64,000 nucleotides of DNA from JAAXPZ01 sp965215705 (GCA_965215705.1 CBDCEE010000003.1:1178001-1242000), one strand, 5' to 3'; positions 35,829-44,077 are shown, numbered from the stretch's first letter. Numbers and translations: made by a program. The notes: a model not told the origin generated them from the sequence alone.

Positions 35829-37023
35829 CCTTTATCATCTCTCCTTCGAGCACCTCAGCAACTCCCTCGCCGAACACTGCCACAGCATTGCTCTCCATCA
35901 GTGGGGTGAGCATCCCTGAGCCGATCTTGTTATCTCTGGTAACATGAAACACCCCCTCTCTCATCTGTCCCAGCACTAGATTGGTGCGGGTGGGTTTGAG
36001 TCGTAGAGACTGGGAGATAGGGGCATGAATGACAGCGTGTCGTGGATGGGTATTGCCTTGTAGCTTCCTAAGGATCGGTACAGAGAGTAGGAAGATATTG
36101 AGTAGTGTGGTCATGGGGTTGCCCGGCATCGCCATGACGAAGGTCGAGCCCACATCTCTGGGTATTTTGCCCATCATGGTAGGACGGCCCGGCTTGACAT
36201 TGACGCCGTGAAATAGTACTTCTAGTCCATTGGCAACAAACGCCTCCTCAAGAAAGTCTGCCTCTCCCATACTGATACCGCCGGTAGTGACGATCACATC
36301 GTACTGTTTCAGTTCAGAGATAAACGCTATACTTTTTTGCAGATCATCAGGGATCATTCCGACATATGTAGGACTAAACCCATACTTCTTGAGCAGTGCT
36401 GTGATCCCGAAGGCATTGGCATTGTAGATCTCATCTTCATCTGCCTCCTCCCATGGTTCTTTGATCTCGTCTCCCGTAGAAACCACCGCGATCGTCAATG
36501 GTGCAAAAACCTCTACCGCCACGATCCCTTGGGCAGAAAGCATCGCAATATGAGAGAAATCCAGCTGTTCCCCCACTTTCATCAATACTGCACCTTTGGT
36601 CTGCTCCTCTCCTTTTTTACGTAAGGCACTGCCTTTTTTGAGATTAGGAGGAACTGTAACAGCCTCTGCTGTCACTTCACTACACTCCTCTATGGGTACG
36701 ATCGTATCTGCATCCGGTGGTACCTGTGCCCCCGTCATGATCTTGTAACAGCTGCCCTCCTCCAAGAGGGGCTTCGGTCTATCTCCTGCAAAAATTGTTC
36801 TTATGATCTGTAACCTTTTGCCAGCATCCTCAGCCCTAAGTGCAAATCCATCCATCGCAGAGTTATCAAAAGAGGGCAGATTTTTTTGACAACGTAACTC
36901 TACTGCCAGTATCGACCCCAGTGCAGACTCCAACGATACTGTTTCTATTCTCTTGGGAGCATCCACGCGTTCCAGTGTCTGAGTAAGTGCCTCGTCAAAT
37001 GCATACAGATCCAGCTTTTTCAC
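35815..37023 (-). CDS. moeA: Molybdopterin molybdenumtransferase
   Basis: A protein of about 402 residues that inserts molybdate (or tungstate) into adenylated molybdopterin. Family motifs are LPSFDNSAMDGFALRAED, KIMTGAQVPPDADTIVPIEE (start of the MPT-binding part), then VIVTTGGISMGEADF and VNVKPGRPTMMGK with MAMPGNPMTTL. I prefer GTG 37023 because GAGGGG lies eight bases upstream; a TTG at 37074 would give 17 more residues. It is divergent from a tungsten/molybdenum enzyme operon, matching its job. Confidence 0.93.
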   Translation of the reverse strand: MKKLDLYAFDEALTQTLERVDAPKRIETVSLESALGSILAVELRCQKNLPSFDNSAMDGFALRAEDAGKRLQIIRTIFAGDRPKPLLEEGSCYKIMTGAQVPPDADTIVPIEECSEVTAEAVTVPPNLKKGSALRKKGEEQTKGAVLMKVGEQLDFSHIAMLSAQGIVAVEVFAPLTIAVVSTGDEIKEPWEEADEDEIYNANAFGITALLKKYGFSPTYVGMIPDDLQKSIAFISELKQYDVIVTTGGISMGEADFLEEAFVANGLEVLFHGVNVKPGRPTMMGKIPRDVGSTFVMAMPGNPMTTLLNIFLLSVPILRKLQGNTHPRHAVIHAPISQSLRLKPTRTNLVLGQMREGVFHVTRDNKIGSGMLTPLMESNAVAVFGEGVAEVLEGEMIKVMLF

Positions 37024-37185
37024 ATGTTTCCCCTCTACGGTATAGTTTGGATAAATTGTACCCAATTTTTCCAAATATACCTACACTATTGAGGCACTTT
37101 ACTATGAAACTATTTTGCTATTTTAATGCTACAGTTTTGTAGTATAATACCCTTATGTCATTTGATCAAACTAAAGGAGTAAAAA

Positions 37186-38922
37186 ATGTCAGATAAAATC
37201 TATCGTGTCAACATGAAGAATCTGAGTTATAAGATAGAGGATGTTCCTAAGGACTGGATGGGACTGGGAGGCAGAGGACTTACCTCTACTATCGTTGCAG
37301 CCGAAGTAGATCCCGAATGTCACCCACTAGGGCCCAACAACAAGATGGTCTTTGCACCTGGTCTACTCTCCGGTACCATTGCTGCCAACTCAGGCAGAAA
37401 CTCTCTAGGTGCCAAAAGCCCTCTGACAGGAGGTATCAAAGAGAGTAATGTGGGCGGTACTAGTGCAGGTATCTTTGCCAAGCTTGGTGTCAAAGCACTG
37501 ATCATAGAGAATATTCCTGAAGATGACTCTACTTTCTACCATATCCATGTGACCAAAGAGCATGTCGCGATCGAGCCCTGCCCGGAGCTGGTCGGAAAAG
37601 AGAACTTTGAGGTACTTGATGCCATGCTGGAGCGATATGACAAAAAAGTAGCAGTCATGACCATCGGTACACCAGGTGAGCAAAAAATGCTGATCTCCAA
37701 TATCTCTGTCAAAGACCCCAAAGGCAAACTTAGAAGCCACGGTCGTGGTGGTATGGGTGCCGTCATGGGATCGAAGAAGATCAAAGTGATCACCGTCGAT
37801 GCAGAGAAGTACAAAGAGACTCACCTGGCAGATCCTGAAAAATTCAAAGCTGCTAACAAAGTCTTCACTAAAGCACTACAAGACAACCCAATCAGCGGCG
37901 AAGGTCTGCCGGCATTCGGAACCAATGTACTGGTCAACATCATCAATGAAGCAGGTGGATTGCCCAGTATGAACTTCCGCACAGGTAACTCGGAAAATGC
38001 AGAAGCGATCTGTGGTGAGACCATGGCTGAGAATATCGAAGCCCGAGGAGGAAGTACCACACACGGCTGTCATGCAGGCTGTGTGATCCAGTGTTCTCAA
38101 ACCTATAATGACGAAGAGGGCAACTATCTTGCATCAGGATTTGAGTATGAGATGATCTGGGCATTTGGTGCCAACTTTGGTATCAGTGACCTCGACCTCA
38201 TTGCCAAGATAGACAACCTTATGGATGATATCGGTGTGGATGCGATCGAGACAGGCGTTACCTTCGGTGTAGCAGCTGAAGGTGGACTGCTTGAGTTTGG
38301 TGATGGTGAAACGGTCTATAAGATCCTCTCCGAAGATGTTCCCAAGGGTACTCCTGTAGGCAAGATCATCGGATCTGGTGCAGGCAATGTAGGTAAACTC
38401 TACGGTCTTGTCAGAGTACCCGTTGTCAAAAACCAATCTATCCCAGCCTATGAACCACGCGCAATCAAGGGTCAGGGTATCACCTATGTCACCACTCCAA
38501 TGGGTGCTGACCACACCGCTGGCTATGCAGTCGCTACCAACATCCTCAACTCAGGCGGATACATCGATCCACTCAAGAAAGAGGGGCAAGTAGAGCTCTC
38601 TAGAAATCTACAGATCGCCTCAGCTGCCATCGACAGTACAGGTATGTGTATCTTTGTAGCATTCCCTGCACTGGATGACCCTGTCTGCCTACCTGCACTG
38701 ATCGATATGATCAACGCAAGATTTGGCATCAACCTCACAGGCGATGATGTCACAGGCTTGGGTAAATATATCCTTAAAACAGAGCATGAGTTCAACCTCA
38801 AGGCGGGACTTACCGCAGCTGATGACCGTATCCCAGAGTTTATGAAGTATGAGCCACTCCCACCACACAATGTCGTCTGGGACTTCACCAATGAAGAGAT
38901 CGACGCATTCTGGGATTTCTAA
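37186..38922 (+). CDS. aor: Aldehyde:ferredoxin oxidoreductase
   Basis: A 578-residue member of the tungsten-containing AOR family, which oxidises aldehydes to acids with ferredoxin or runs in reverse. The N-terminal domain shows GLGGRGLTSTIVAAEVD, ANSGRNSLGAKSPLTGG and GGMGAVMGSKKIKVI. The 4Fe-4S ligands are in HGCHAGCVIQC plus a later cysteine in STGMCIFVA. Length is close to that of archaeal AORs (about 600). It heads an operon with two MoaD-like proteins, an E1-like enzyme and a methyltransferase. Whether W or Mo is used cannot be told. Confidence 0.93.
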   Translation: MSDKIYRVNMKNLSYKIEDVPKDWMGLGGRGLTSTIVAAEVDPECHPLGPNNKMVFAPGLLSGTIAANSGRNSLGAKSPLTGGIKESNVGGTSAGIFAKLGVKALIIENIPEDDSTFYHIHVTKEHVAIEPCPELVGKENFEVLDAMLERYDKKVAVMTIGTPGEQKMLISNISVKDPKGKLRSHGRGGMGAVMGSKKIKVITVDAEKYKETHLADPEKFKAANKVFTKALQDNPISGEGLPAFGTNVLVNIINEAGGLPSMNFRTGNSENAEAICGETMAENIEARGGSTTHGCHAGCVIQCSQTYNDEEGNYLASGFEYEMIWAFGANFGISDLDLIAKIDNLMDDIGVDAIETGVTFGVAAEGGLLEFGDGETVYKILSEDVPKGTPVGKIIGSGAGNVGKLYGLVRVPVVKNQSIPAYEPRAIKGQGITYVTTPMGADHTAGYAVATNILNSGGYIDPLKKEGQVELSRNLQIASAAIDSTGMCIFVAFPALDDPVCLPALIDMINARFGINLTGDDVTGLGKYILKTEHEFNLKAGLTAADDRIPEFMKYEPLPPHNVVWDFTNEEIDAFWDF

Positions 38923-38934
38923 AATGGAACACCA

Positions 38935-39168
38935 ATGATAGAGATCACCGTCAAACTGTTCGCCCAGTATAGAGCAGACCATTTCAAACTCGAAAAGCGA
39001 AGCTACCCTAAAGGCGCAACAGTGGGGGGTGTCATCATCGAAACAGGTATCCCTATAGAGCAGTTTCCTATCGGTGTCATCATGGTCAATGGACGACACT
39101 TCAATGAGGATCACGTACTTCAGGAGGGGGATATCCTCTCCCTCTTCCCTAAAGTGGGCGGAGGGTAA
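38935..39168 (+). CDS. MoaD/ThiS-like sulfur carrier 1
   Basis: A 77-residue beta-grasp protein ending in the GG tail (FPKVGGG) needed for activation by an E1-like enzyme. The core EITVKLFAQYRADHFK and VIMVNGRHFNEDHVLQEGD matches MoaD/ThiS proteins. It follows the oxidoreductase gene by 12 bases. As a sulfur carrier it would donate sulfur to the dithiolene of the pterin cofactor. Confidence 0.85.
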   Translation: MIEITVKLFAQYRADHFKLEKRSYPKGATVGGVIIETGIPIEQFPIGVIMVNGRHFNEDHVLQEGDILSLFPKVGGG

Positions 39169-39186
39169 ATCACCAAAGAATCTATC

Positions 39187-39471
39187 ATGAAAATCACATT
39201 CAATGCTTTCTCATTTGCACGTAAAAAGCTGAGAGAAAAAGGGATCGAATGTGTCAATGTGACACGTGAGATCAATGAGGGTATGAGTGCCCAGGATTTC
39301 ATCGATGAGCTAGGTCTCGAAAAGAAGTATGTAGAGGCCGTATTTATCAACGGCACCATAAGACCCAAGAGCACCATACTCCAAGAGGGAGACAGAATCG
39401 CTCTGCTACCACCAGGCACACCCGGATCCTACAGATTGATACTGGGGATTAAAAATATGGGAGAAACGTAG
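39187..39471 (+). CDS. MoaD/ThiS-like protein 2
   Basis: A 94-residue beta-grasp-like protein (MKITFNAFSFARKKLREKG, VEAVFINGTIRPKSTILQEG, RIALLPPGTPGSYR). Unlike the first copy it does not end in GG; the PPGTPG string lies about 15 residues before a longer C-terminal tail, so it may need processing or may have a structural role. It lies 18 bases after the first carrier. Paired MoaD-like genes are seen in other AOR operons. Confidence 0.78.
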   Translation: MKITFNAFSFARKKLREKGIECVNVTREINEGMSAQDFIDELGLEKKYVEAVFINGTIRPKSTILQEGDRIALLPPGTPGSYRLILGIKNMGET

Positions 39472-39492
39472 GCTCATGGAAAAAGTAAAGTC

Positions 39493-40293
39493 ATGGAAAT
39501 AGAATCTTTTATCAAGCAATGCAGTATGCTCGATGGCTTTCTCACGCTCACAGACCATACCTATGCTGTCCAAGAATTCGCAATGAATTATCGAGCAGTA
39601 GAGGCAGTGGCTCTAGAGATGGGGATCGTACCCCTCCGCTATCAGAGAAATCAATCCACCATCTCTTTGCAACAACAAAAGATACTGTTTAACTCCCATA
39701 TCGCCATCATAGGGTGTGGCGGCCTTGGCGGGCATATCGCTGAGATCCTGACACGTATAGGGATAGGCAAGCTCTCTCTGTATGATTTTGACCACTTTGA
39801 AGAACACAATCTCAACAGACAGAACTTCTCTACTGTGGTAGACTTGGGAAGAGACAAAGCCATCGTGGTCAAGGAGGCTCTCGAACGTATCAATCCCTCT
39901 ATAGAGATCGATGCATGGGTACAGCGGTTTGATCCCCACTCTGATCTTGATAGTATCAAAGGGCTTACACTCATCATCGATGCACTGGATGATCCACAGA
40001 TCAAACTGGATCTTGCACAACAGTGCAAAACAAAGCACATCCACTGTGTTCATGGTGCTATCGCAGGCATGCATGGACAGTTTACTACTGACAGTACGCT
40101 GGAACATCTCTATCCTGATGGCTCCCGTGGGGCAGAGCTCAGCAGTGGAAATCCCTCTTTTACCGTCACTCTGGCCGCATCGATCCAGGCTTCTGAAGCG
40201 ATCAAGTGTATCTTGGGGATCGGGGAAACACTTCAGGGGAAGTTTATGGTCGCTGACCTGCTCTATAATGATTTTGAGAAATTCCCTCTGTGA
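39493..40293 (+). CDS. E1-like adenylating enzyme (MoeB/ThiF/HesA family)
   Basis: A 266-residue Rossmann enzyme. The ATP site is IAIIGCGGLGGHIAEIL, and the family strings LYDFDHFEEHNLNRQNFS and GRDKAIVVKEAL are present, with the conserved Arg and Asp of the NRQ motif. It should adenylate the C-terminal glycine of the MoaD-like protein. The paired CxxC zinc cysteines of MoeB are absent. The N-terminal 60 residues are an extra helical segment. It overlaps the following methyltransferase gene by four bases. Confidence 0.88.
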   Translation: MEIESFIKQCSMLDGFLTLTDHTYAVQEFAMNYRAVEAVALEMGIVPLRYQRNQSTISLQQQKILFNSHIAIIGCGGLGGHIAEILTRIGIGKLSLYDFDHFEEHNLNRQNFSTVVDLGRDKAIVVKEALERINPSIEIDAWVQRFDPHSDLDSIKGLTLIIDALDDPQIKLDLAQQCKTKHIHCVHGAIAGMHGQFTTDSTLEHLYPDGSRGAELSSGNPSFTVTLAASIQASEAIKCILGIGETLQGKFMVADLLYNDFEKFPL

Positions 40294-41027
40294 AAACCCT
40301 CAGAGAAAAATGGGATAAAAAAGCCCAAAATTATAATCGTTATACAACAGATAGCACTGCTCTAGAGGCATCCATTTGTCAAAAAATAGGAGCAGCAGAT
40401 ATCGACCTGAATGGGAAGAAAATCCTCGATATCGGCTGTGGCACCGGTGCCTATACACTCCGCGTCGCCCAAAAAGCAAAACATATTGATGCCGTGGATA
40501 TCTCCGCTGAGATGCTCCGTATCCTTCAGGAAGATGCAGACAAGATTTCTCTAAAAAATATTGCGACACACTGTACAGACTGGGAGCATTTTCCACTGCC
40601 AGAGATCCCCTATGATATCGCTATAGCTACGATGTTCCCTGCACTTAAAAAGCCTCAGCACTTCCAAAAGATGCATGATGCCGCTTCCACTAAACTCTTC
40701 CTTGGTTGGGGAGGAAAACGTGGCACAGAACTGATAGAAGCACTTTTTGAGATACATGGCGGAATATATAACGCACCCAACTCTGCCACCGTACTCAAAG
40801 CTTGGTTAGAGAGCGAACAACATCCTTACCAACTCATCGAACACACCGAAGAAAAAGTCCGTATCAAACCCTGGGAAGAAGCCATCGAAAACTACAGATG
40901 GCACCTCAAAGTACGAGGCATGCCACCCCAAAGAGAAAAGATTACCGAGGTTTTAGAACAGTATCTTAATGAGCGTGGAGAGGTGGTAGAGAGGACTTTG
41001 AATTATTTGAATTTGGTGGTTTGGTAG
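40290..41027 (+). CDS. Class I SAM-dependent methyltransferase
   Basis: A 245-residue methyltransferase. SAM-binding motif I is KILDIGCGTGAYTLRVAQ, followed by the acidic end of strand 2 (IDAVDISAEML) and motif THCTDWEHFPLPE. It is coupled to the E1-like gene by an ATGA overlap and is the last gene of the oxidoreductase operon. The substrate is unknown; the operon position suggests a small molecule linked to the enzyme or its substrate, which is inference. Confidence 0.85.
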   Translation: MKTLREKWDKKAQNYNRYTTDSTALEASICQKIGAADIDLNGKKILDIGCGTGAYTLRVAQKAKHIDAVDISAEMLRILQEDADKISLKNIATHCTDWEHFPLPEIPYDIAIATMFPALKKPQHFQKMHDAASTKLFLGWGGKRGTELIEALFEIHGGIYNAPNSATVLKAWLESEQHPYQLIEHTEEKVRIKPWEEAIENYRWHLKVRGMPPQREKITEVLEQYLNERGEVVERTLNYLNLVVW

Positions 41028-41351
41028 GTATATCTCTACAAAACCCGCATGATTATATCAAAACAATCCACACCCGCGTAGGTGTGACCATGTCACACGA
41101 TCATGGATATCACGCATACATCCCAATCGTTATACCGAAAAACACCATCCCAATTATCATACCATCATACACATATCACCAACAAACCATACATCCACAC
41201 AATTCAAAATCATGATGAGCGTGCGACATGGTCGCACCTACGGAATCAATAATACCAATATGATTACAACCATACAATCATGACAATCACAAACACCATC
41301 CCCATACCGCCATACACATATCACAGACAAAACAAATACCCACGCCATACA
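41028..41351. other. Gene-free repeat stretch before the RAYT gene
   Basis: About 320 bases without a real gene. It holds one complete REP pair (41078-41241) and the inner part of a second pair lacking its left arm, whose right arm forms the 3' end of the RAYT gene. The short frames here only read through the palindromes. Confidence 0.8.
41078..41241. repeat. REP pair, family 1, copy B
   Basis: Left arm GTAGGTGTGACCATGTCACA at 41078 and right arm, reversed, GTAGGTGCGACCATGTCGCA ending at 41241, around about 110 bases that include CACGCATACATCCC. It lies between the methyltransferase and RAYT genes. Confidence 0.85.
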
Positions 41352-41840
41352 TCATTGAGCAGAGCGTGCGACATGGTCGCACCTACGCGATCGGTATTGC
41401 CATTGGGTGATATCTTTGGCGTAGCCGTGTTTTATAGGGTTATTATAGAGATAGGTGGCTTTTTCTCTATAGTCTCTCTCGTCTCTAATGGTATGTTCAT
41501 AATAACGCTTCTGCCATATAGGATAGTAGCCTGATCTCTCTCGATGTTTGCTTTGTTTGATATGTTGGTAATAGCTCTGATCGCAGTGTTTGGAAAAGTA
41601 TCGTTTGATACTGCTGATGATCTTGGGGTAGTCACGAGCATGTGGTACCTCGATGATCATGTGTAGGTGATCGGGGAGTATCACAATATCGGTGATATCA
41701 AACACAAAGAGCCTCTTGGCATAGCCAAAGCTCTCTCTGAGTAGTGTGATATTCTCTATCAATATCGGATTGCGATCATACGTGACCATTGTAATGTAGT
41801 AGCTGTATCCATCCAAAAATATACGTTTATAATTTGCCAT
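41352..41840 (-). CDS. REP-associated tyrosine transposase (RAYT)
   Basis: A Y1-transposase-like protein of about 162 residues, related to IS200/IS605 TnpA. The HUH metal motif is in ILPDHLHMIIEVP, and the catalytic tyrosine is probably in ATYLYNNPIKHGY. RAYTs bind and cut REP hairpins and are thought to spread them. Five REP elements of matching sequence lie in the window, three of them next to this gene. I chose ATG 41840 (MANYKRIFL). The C-terminus is encoded by a REP arm itself. Confidence 0.9.
   Translation of the reverse strand: MANYKRIFLDGYSYYITMVTYDRNPILIENITLLRESFGYAKRLFVFDITDIVILPDHLHMIIEVPHARDYPKIISSIKRYFSKHCDQSYYQHIKQSKHRERSGYYPIWQKRYYEHTIRDERDYREKATYLYNNPIKHGYAKDITQWQYRSRRCDHVARSAQ
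41362..41386. repeat. REP arm, family 1, copy C, inside RAYT gene
   Basis: Reversed, this reads GTAGGTGCGACCATGTCGCA followed by CGCTC. It encodes the last residues (RRCDHVARS) of the RAYT protein. Upstream spacer sequence resembles the inside of the other REP pairs, but the partner arm is missing. Confidence 0.85.
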
Positions 41841-41925
41841 ATCAAAATATAGCATAGAAGTTGGTTTTGGGGTAAAAATATGTCAAATTGTCATGGAATT
41901 GTGCAACCATACCATCCACACCCGC

Positions 41926-42062
41926 GTAGGTGTGACCATGTCACACGATCATGGCAATAACGCATACATCCCGATCGTTATGCCGCCATTCATATATCAC
42001 GGATAAAACATATATTCATGTAACCCCACATCATGATGAGCGTGCGACACGGTCGCACCTAC
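41926..42062. repeat. REP pair, family 1, copy D
   Basis: A 137-base element with inverted arms, between the RAYT gene and the first DUF1566 gene. It differs from copy E at 45399-45535 by one base that I can find (GGCAATAA versus GGTAATAA), so the pair are near-perfect direct repeats. Confidence 0.88.
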
Positions 42063-42106
42063 CATTCCATTACAGGTTGCCCATATAAAATCCATCAAAA
42101 CCCAAA

Positions 42107-42253
42107 CTACTGTCCGTCTCGCACACAACGCACGTAGTTGCTCTTGGACTTAGTGCGCCAACGGTCGTTGCCGTAGTAGAAGTAGACGTTCCACGCACGG
42201 CCCTCATAGCTGACAACCGTGGTAGACGACCAATAACCGTCCGAGACTACATT
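42107..42253 (-). other. Candidate DGR variable region 1
   Basis: From the codons VV to the stop, this segment aligns without gaps to 42674-42820. Thirteen codons differ and all change the amino acid; the remaining sense codons are identical to the base. Differing residues here: N, D, G, G, R, N, Y, Y, N, R, T, K, N in order. The last 28 coding bases (YVRCVRDGQ) are fully identical, as expected for a homing initiation site. Confidence 0.65.
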
Positions 42254-42526
42254 GATAAAAGTACTATCTATGGCTGGATCACGCTTGCTATGATCTGCAA
42301 TAGAGTAGAGTTCGTTAAAGTTAGGAAGCCTCCAGTCACTGTGACCTCCAAGAGTCAGTGCTTCACAGTAGCTGATCGCCTCTGTCCAGCTCTTGGTGAT
42401 GTTGGTATCATCCTGCCACTGTAGTGTGGTGCTGTTGTCTGTGACGATCTGCGTACTGTCATCTCGTGTGAAATCTGCCAAAAGGGCTACGCTGAGTCCT
42501 AGCATCATGATGATTATTTTTTTCAT
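42107..42526 (-). CDS. Secreted DUF1566/Lcl-domain protein 1
   Basis: A 139-residue protein with signal peptide IIIMMLGLSVALLA. The rest is one DUF1566 (Lcl C-terminal) domain of the C-type-lectin/FGE fold: LQWQDDTNITKSWTEAISYC, GGHSDWRLPNFNELYSIAD, GYWSSTTVVSYEG and the ending YVRCVRDGQ. This fold presents variable surface loops and is a common target of diversity-generating retroelements. Its last 147 bases match the end of the second DUF1566 gene except at amino-acid-changing sites. The ligand is unknown. Confidence 0.85.
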   Translation of the reverse strand: MKKIIIMMLGLSVALLADFTRDDSTQIVTDNSTTLQWQDDTNITKSWTEAISYCEALTLGGHSDWRLPNFNELYSIADHSKRDPAIDSTFINVVSDGYWSSTTVVSYEGRAWNVYFYYGNDRWRTKSKSNYVRCVRDGQ

Positions 42527-42614
42527 TGTATCTCCTGCTTCATTTTTAATATTTCATTCCTCATTCAAAAAGCCTTTCGGCGAAACTGCGATCTTGTTAC
42601 ATATTGCCTCACAT

Positions 42615-42636
42615 GGTGCATTGAAATGCACCCTAC
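42615..42636. repeat. Single palindrome related to family 2
   Basis: GGTGCATTGAAATGCACC followed by CTAC forms an 8-bp perfect stem. It matches family-2 arms (GTAGGGTGC... on the other strand). It lies between the two DUF1566 genes. Confidence 0.6.
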
Positions 42637-42673
42637 AGTTCTTCATTCCTCATTCTTCATTTTTCACCAACTC

Positions 42674-42820
42674 TCACTGTCCGTCTCGCACACAACGCAC
42701 GTAGTGGCTATAGGACTTATCGCCCCAACGGTCGTCGCCGAAGTAGAAGTCGACGACCCACGCACCGTCCTCATAGCTGACAACCGTGGTAGACGACCAA
42801 TAACGGTTCGAGACTACATG
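42674..42820 (-). other. Candidate DGR variable region 2
   Basis: Partner of 42107-42253. At the 13 differing codons this copy has H, N, R, D, G, V, D, F, D, G, D, Y, H. Fifteen of the 16 base differences fall at codon positions 1 or 2. Homology stops just past the stop codon and becomes loose upstream of the VV codons, where silent differences appear. Confidence 0.65.
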
Positions 42821-44077
42821 TTGGAAATAGCTCGTGTCTATCGCAGGTTTACGCTTGCTCCTGTCTGCGATACCCATGAGCTCCTTGGAGGTGGGGAGCC
42901 TCCAGTCACTGTAGCCTCCAAGTGTCAGCTTGCTACAGTAGGTCGCAGCGGTGTCTCCGCTGGTATCATAGCACTCAGGGGCAGAGTGGTTGTTGTCACA
43001 GGTATTGTAGTTAGTATCTGTGAGCCACTGCTTTTTCGTACTATTGGCATCTGCATCATCCTGCCACTGTAGCCCTGTGATGTGATCGGTGACGATCTGA
43101 GTAGTGTCATCTCTGCTGTAGCTAGGGTCTATTCCTTTTTGGTAGAAGCCATCGTCTTTGATACTATTATCAGTGACCACAGTACCGTTTTCATCATAGC
43201 TCTGTGTCTGACCTGTCTTTTTAGGAGCTTGCCCCTCTGGTACATCGGTGATAGTGATAGTGACCGCTTGGGTAGCACTGTTGCCTAGCGTGTCTGTCGC
43301 AGTGGCAGCAAATCCATAGCTATCCTGTGTCTCAAAATCAGGAGCCGTCTTGAACGTCACTACTCCTGTAGTCGCATCGATATTAAACTCCGCACTCTCA
43401 CCTCCTGAGATACTGTAGGTGATAGGATTCTCATCTGTCGCTACCAGTGTGATAGCCGAGGTTTGATTCTCTGCCACACTGGCTGTAGCTAAGGAGGTAA
43501 ACACTGGGGCTATCTCATCGATATCTGTGATAATAATCGTCACCGTTTGGGTGGCACTGTTGCCTGTGCTATCTGTAGCCGTAGCGGTGAAGCTATAGCT
43601 GGTTTGGGTCTCATAGTCAGGGGCTGTAGTAAATGTCACTACACCTGAGCTGGCATCTACTGCAAATGAGGCACTGTCTCCACCTGAGATACTGTAGGTC
43701 ACTGTGGTTGTATCCGTAGCCACTAGCGTGATAGCAGAGGTTTGATTCTCCGTTACGCTGGCTGTGGCTGATGAGCTAAAGATAGGTTTGACTATATCCA
43801 CTCCCAGCTGATTGACATAGCCTTGTACCTCTGCTGGGGTATCTACATCCTCATAGTTTAACCCTGCAACAACTGCATTAATCTCATCTAGATTGTCCTC
43901 TGTCACACCAGTGACCCCTGCATCAGCATACATCTGTACACTAGGAGGGGTACCACCACTCTGAGCATAGGTTGCAATCTTTTGTATCGCAGTGAGCTCT
44001 CCACCGCCGCCTCCACCACAAGCAGTCATCATCACTGCCACCACTCCGACCAGTAGCCATCGCATCATCTGTCGCAT
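42674..44077 (-). CDS. Cadherin-like repeat lipoprotein with DUF1566/Lcl lectin domain
   Basis: A surface lipoprotein of about 467 residues. The N-terminus MRQMMRWLLVGVVAVMMTAC has a lipobox, followed by a glycine run. Two cadherin-like domains of about 100 residues follow (each with ENQTSAITLVATD and ATDSTGNSATQ or ATDTLGNSATQ). A linker leads to the DUF1566 domain with GYSDWRLPTSKELMGIADRS, RYWSSTTVVSYED and the end YVRCVRDGQ. The layout is a stalk holding a variable lectin head outside the cell. ATG 44077 has GAGGAG upstream. Confidence 0.85.
   Translation of the reverse strand: MRQMMRWLLVGVVAVMMTACGGGGGGELTAIQKIATYAQSGGTPPSVQMYADAGVTGVTEDNLDEINAVVAGLNYEDVDTPAEVQGYVNQLGVDIVKPIFSSSATASVTENQTSAITLVATDTTTVTYSISGGDSASFAVDASSGVVTFTTAPDYETQTSYSFTATATDSTGNSATQTVTIIITDIDEIAPVFTSLATASVAENQTSAITLVATDENPITYSISGGESAEFNIDATTGVVTFKTAPDFETQDSYGFAATATDTLGNSATQAVTITITDVPEGQAPKKTGQTQSYDENGTVVTDNSIKDDGFYQKGIDPSYSRDDTTQIVTDHITGLQWQDDADANSTKKQWLTDTNYNTCDNNHSAPECYDTSGDTAATYCSKLTLGGYSDWRLPTSKELMGIADRSKRKPAIDTSYFQHVVSNRYWSSTTVVSYEDGAWVVDFYFGDDRWGDKSYSHYVRCVRDGQ

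Noticed and set aside
41021..41534. Short open frames on the plus strand around the REP pairs
   Set aside because: They read through palindromes and spacer DNA with proline/histidine/tyrosine-rich nonsense products and are antisense to or outside the RAYT gene.
42107..42820. The two DUF1566 ends as an ordinary recent gene duplication
   Set aside because: A recent duplicate would show silent and third-position changes in proportion. None is seen in about 34 unchanged codons while 13 codons change the residue.
42626..43288. Open frames antisense to the lectin lipoprotein gene
   Set aside because: They are shadows of a repetitive gene. The other strand has the signal peptide, domains and ribosome site.
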